From assembly GCA_021298015.1 (NCBI GenBank), contig JAJTGY010000007.1:62001-126000 (forward strand): a stretch of 64,000 nt of DNA, read 5' to 3'. Positions 63,519 to 64,000 of the stretch are shown here, piece by piece. A program made the position numbers and the translations under genes. The stretch comes from Flammeovirgaceae bacterium (lineage in GTDB: Bacteria; Bacteroidota; Bacteroidia; Cytophagales; Cyclobacteriaceae). Every line of letters starts with the position of its first letter. Positions within the stretch are counted from its first letter, which is position 1. The notes under the pieces are model-generated. The model had not been told where the DNA came from. It did no database searches and worked only from the letters and a program-made list of their open reading frames with translations.

Positions 63519-64000
63519 TTGAACGACCTGTCGACTCATATTCATCATGAGCTGATTGAGCAGTGCCTGGCCGGGAACAGCCGGGCGTACGAGCGGCTTT
63601 ATAACCTGTATCATCGAAGCATGTACAATACCGGCTTTCGCATCGTTTTGGATGAGGCTGAGGCGGAGGATGTATTGCAAGAGGCTTTCGTCAGCGCTTT
63701 TCGTAACTTGAAGCATTACCGGGGTGATGCCTCGTTCGGAAGTTGGCTGAAGCGAATTGTGGTAAACAAGGCGATCACCCACGTGTCGCGGAAGAGAACT
63801 GAGCGATGGCCGGAAGATGACCGATTTGATGTACCTGAAGTACCGGAGGCAGACGTGTTTGACTCTTTTCCGTACACGGTGCAACACGTGAGGAAAGGGA
63901 TTGAGGCACTGCCGGAAGGATATCGGCTGGTGTTGAGTTTGTATCTGCTGGAGGGTTACGATCATGCTGAAATTGGCGAGATACTGGGGATCAGCGAGTC
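63519..64000 (+). CDS. RNA polymerase ECF sigma factor, C-terminus cut by window edge
   Basis: The frame encodes 160 residues up to the edge. The start is probably the TTG at 63519 (stop codon TAA four codons earlier, next in-frame ATG well inside region 2). Region 2 of sigma-70 ECF factors is clear: LIEQCLAGNSRAYERLYNLY, AEDVLQEAFVSAFRNLKHYR, GDASFGSWLKRIVVNKAITH. Region 4 begins GIEALPEGYRLVLSLYLLEG and YDHAEIGEILGIS, and is incomplete. ECF factors direct transcription in response to envelope or other signals, usually with an anti-sigma factor encoded next; that region is outside the window. Confidence 0.9.
   Translation, partial: MNDLSTHIHHELIEQCLAGNSRAYERLYNLYHRSMYNTGFRIVLDEAEAEDVLQEAFVSAFRNLKHYRGDASFGSWLKRIVVNKAITHVSRKRTERWPEDDRFDVPEVPEADVFDSFPYTVQHVRKGIEALPEGYRLVLSLYLLEGYDHAEIGEILGISE

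Noticed and set aside
63306-63965. 219-codon minus-strand open frame opposite the TPR and sigma-factor genes
   Set aside because: It crosses two convincing plus-strand genes in antisense and resembles no known protein.

Overview
The window comes from a Bacteroidota chromosome, most likely order Cytophagales. Four kinds of evidence support this: type IX secretion sorting domains (type A on the M43 protease, type B/CHU_C on the giant protein), a PorP/SprF homologue, a SusC/SusD pair and Bacteroidota-only families (DUF4290, DUF5683). Several genes are also preceded by the Bacteroidota -7 box TAnnTTTG. It is mostly ordinary core genome, with two accessory blocks. No rRNA, tRNA, insertion sequence, prophage or CRISPR array was seen.

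Layout. 1-4.6 kb (minus): the first codons of ddl, a secreted M43 metalloprotease, and the Fe-S pair NifU-like/Mrp. 4.6-9.3 kb (plus): dnaG, ribBA, a secreted unknown, surE. 9.2-13.8 kb (minus): priA and a DUF255 thioredoxin-like protein. 14.0-23.4 kb: an amino-sugar block with susD/susC (minus) divergent from a DeoR-family regulator, then a decayed stretch with a SusC remnant, then anmK and a NagB/PIG-L fusion. A 17-base sequence occurs in front of susC/deoR and again between the remnant and anmK, and may be a shared operator. 23.4-29.7 kb: xth, a broken outer-membrane-type gene, and an overlapping minus-strand run uvrD-antitoxin-PIN toxin-DUF4290-murA.

29.8-42.7 kb: DUF4442 and DUF3109 genes; rpsF-rpsR-rplI; a membrane coiled-coil protein; a methyltransferase; apaG divergent from ung; a 39-base hairpin filling the ung/lepB gap; the minus-strand cluster parA-parB-DUF5683-dapB-lepB; and pyrG-yidC. 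42.9-61.0 kb: one 5684-residue secreted protein with about 25 tandem repeats of about 104 residues and a CHU_C tail, followed 17 bases later by its PorP/SprF partner. This has the layout of the SprB/SprF gliding-adhesin pair. 61.3-64 kb: an HD-domain tRNA nucleotidyltransferase, a TPR protein, and an ECF sigma factor cut by the window edge.

The most notable points are the giant repeat adhesin with a nested jelly-roll domain, the putative DeoR operator pair, a NagB domain whose active-site Asp is Thr, a primase without zinc ligands, a MurA with Asp for the catalytic Cys, and a toxin-antitoxin pair threaded into a housekeeping operon by overlapping codons. I did not find a clearly new multi-gene system. 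The giant protein locus and the amino-sugar locus are the best candidates for further reading.
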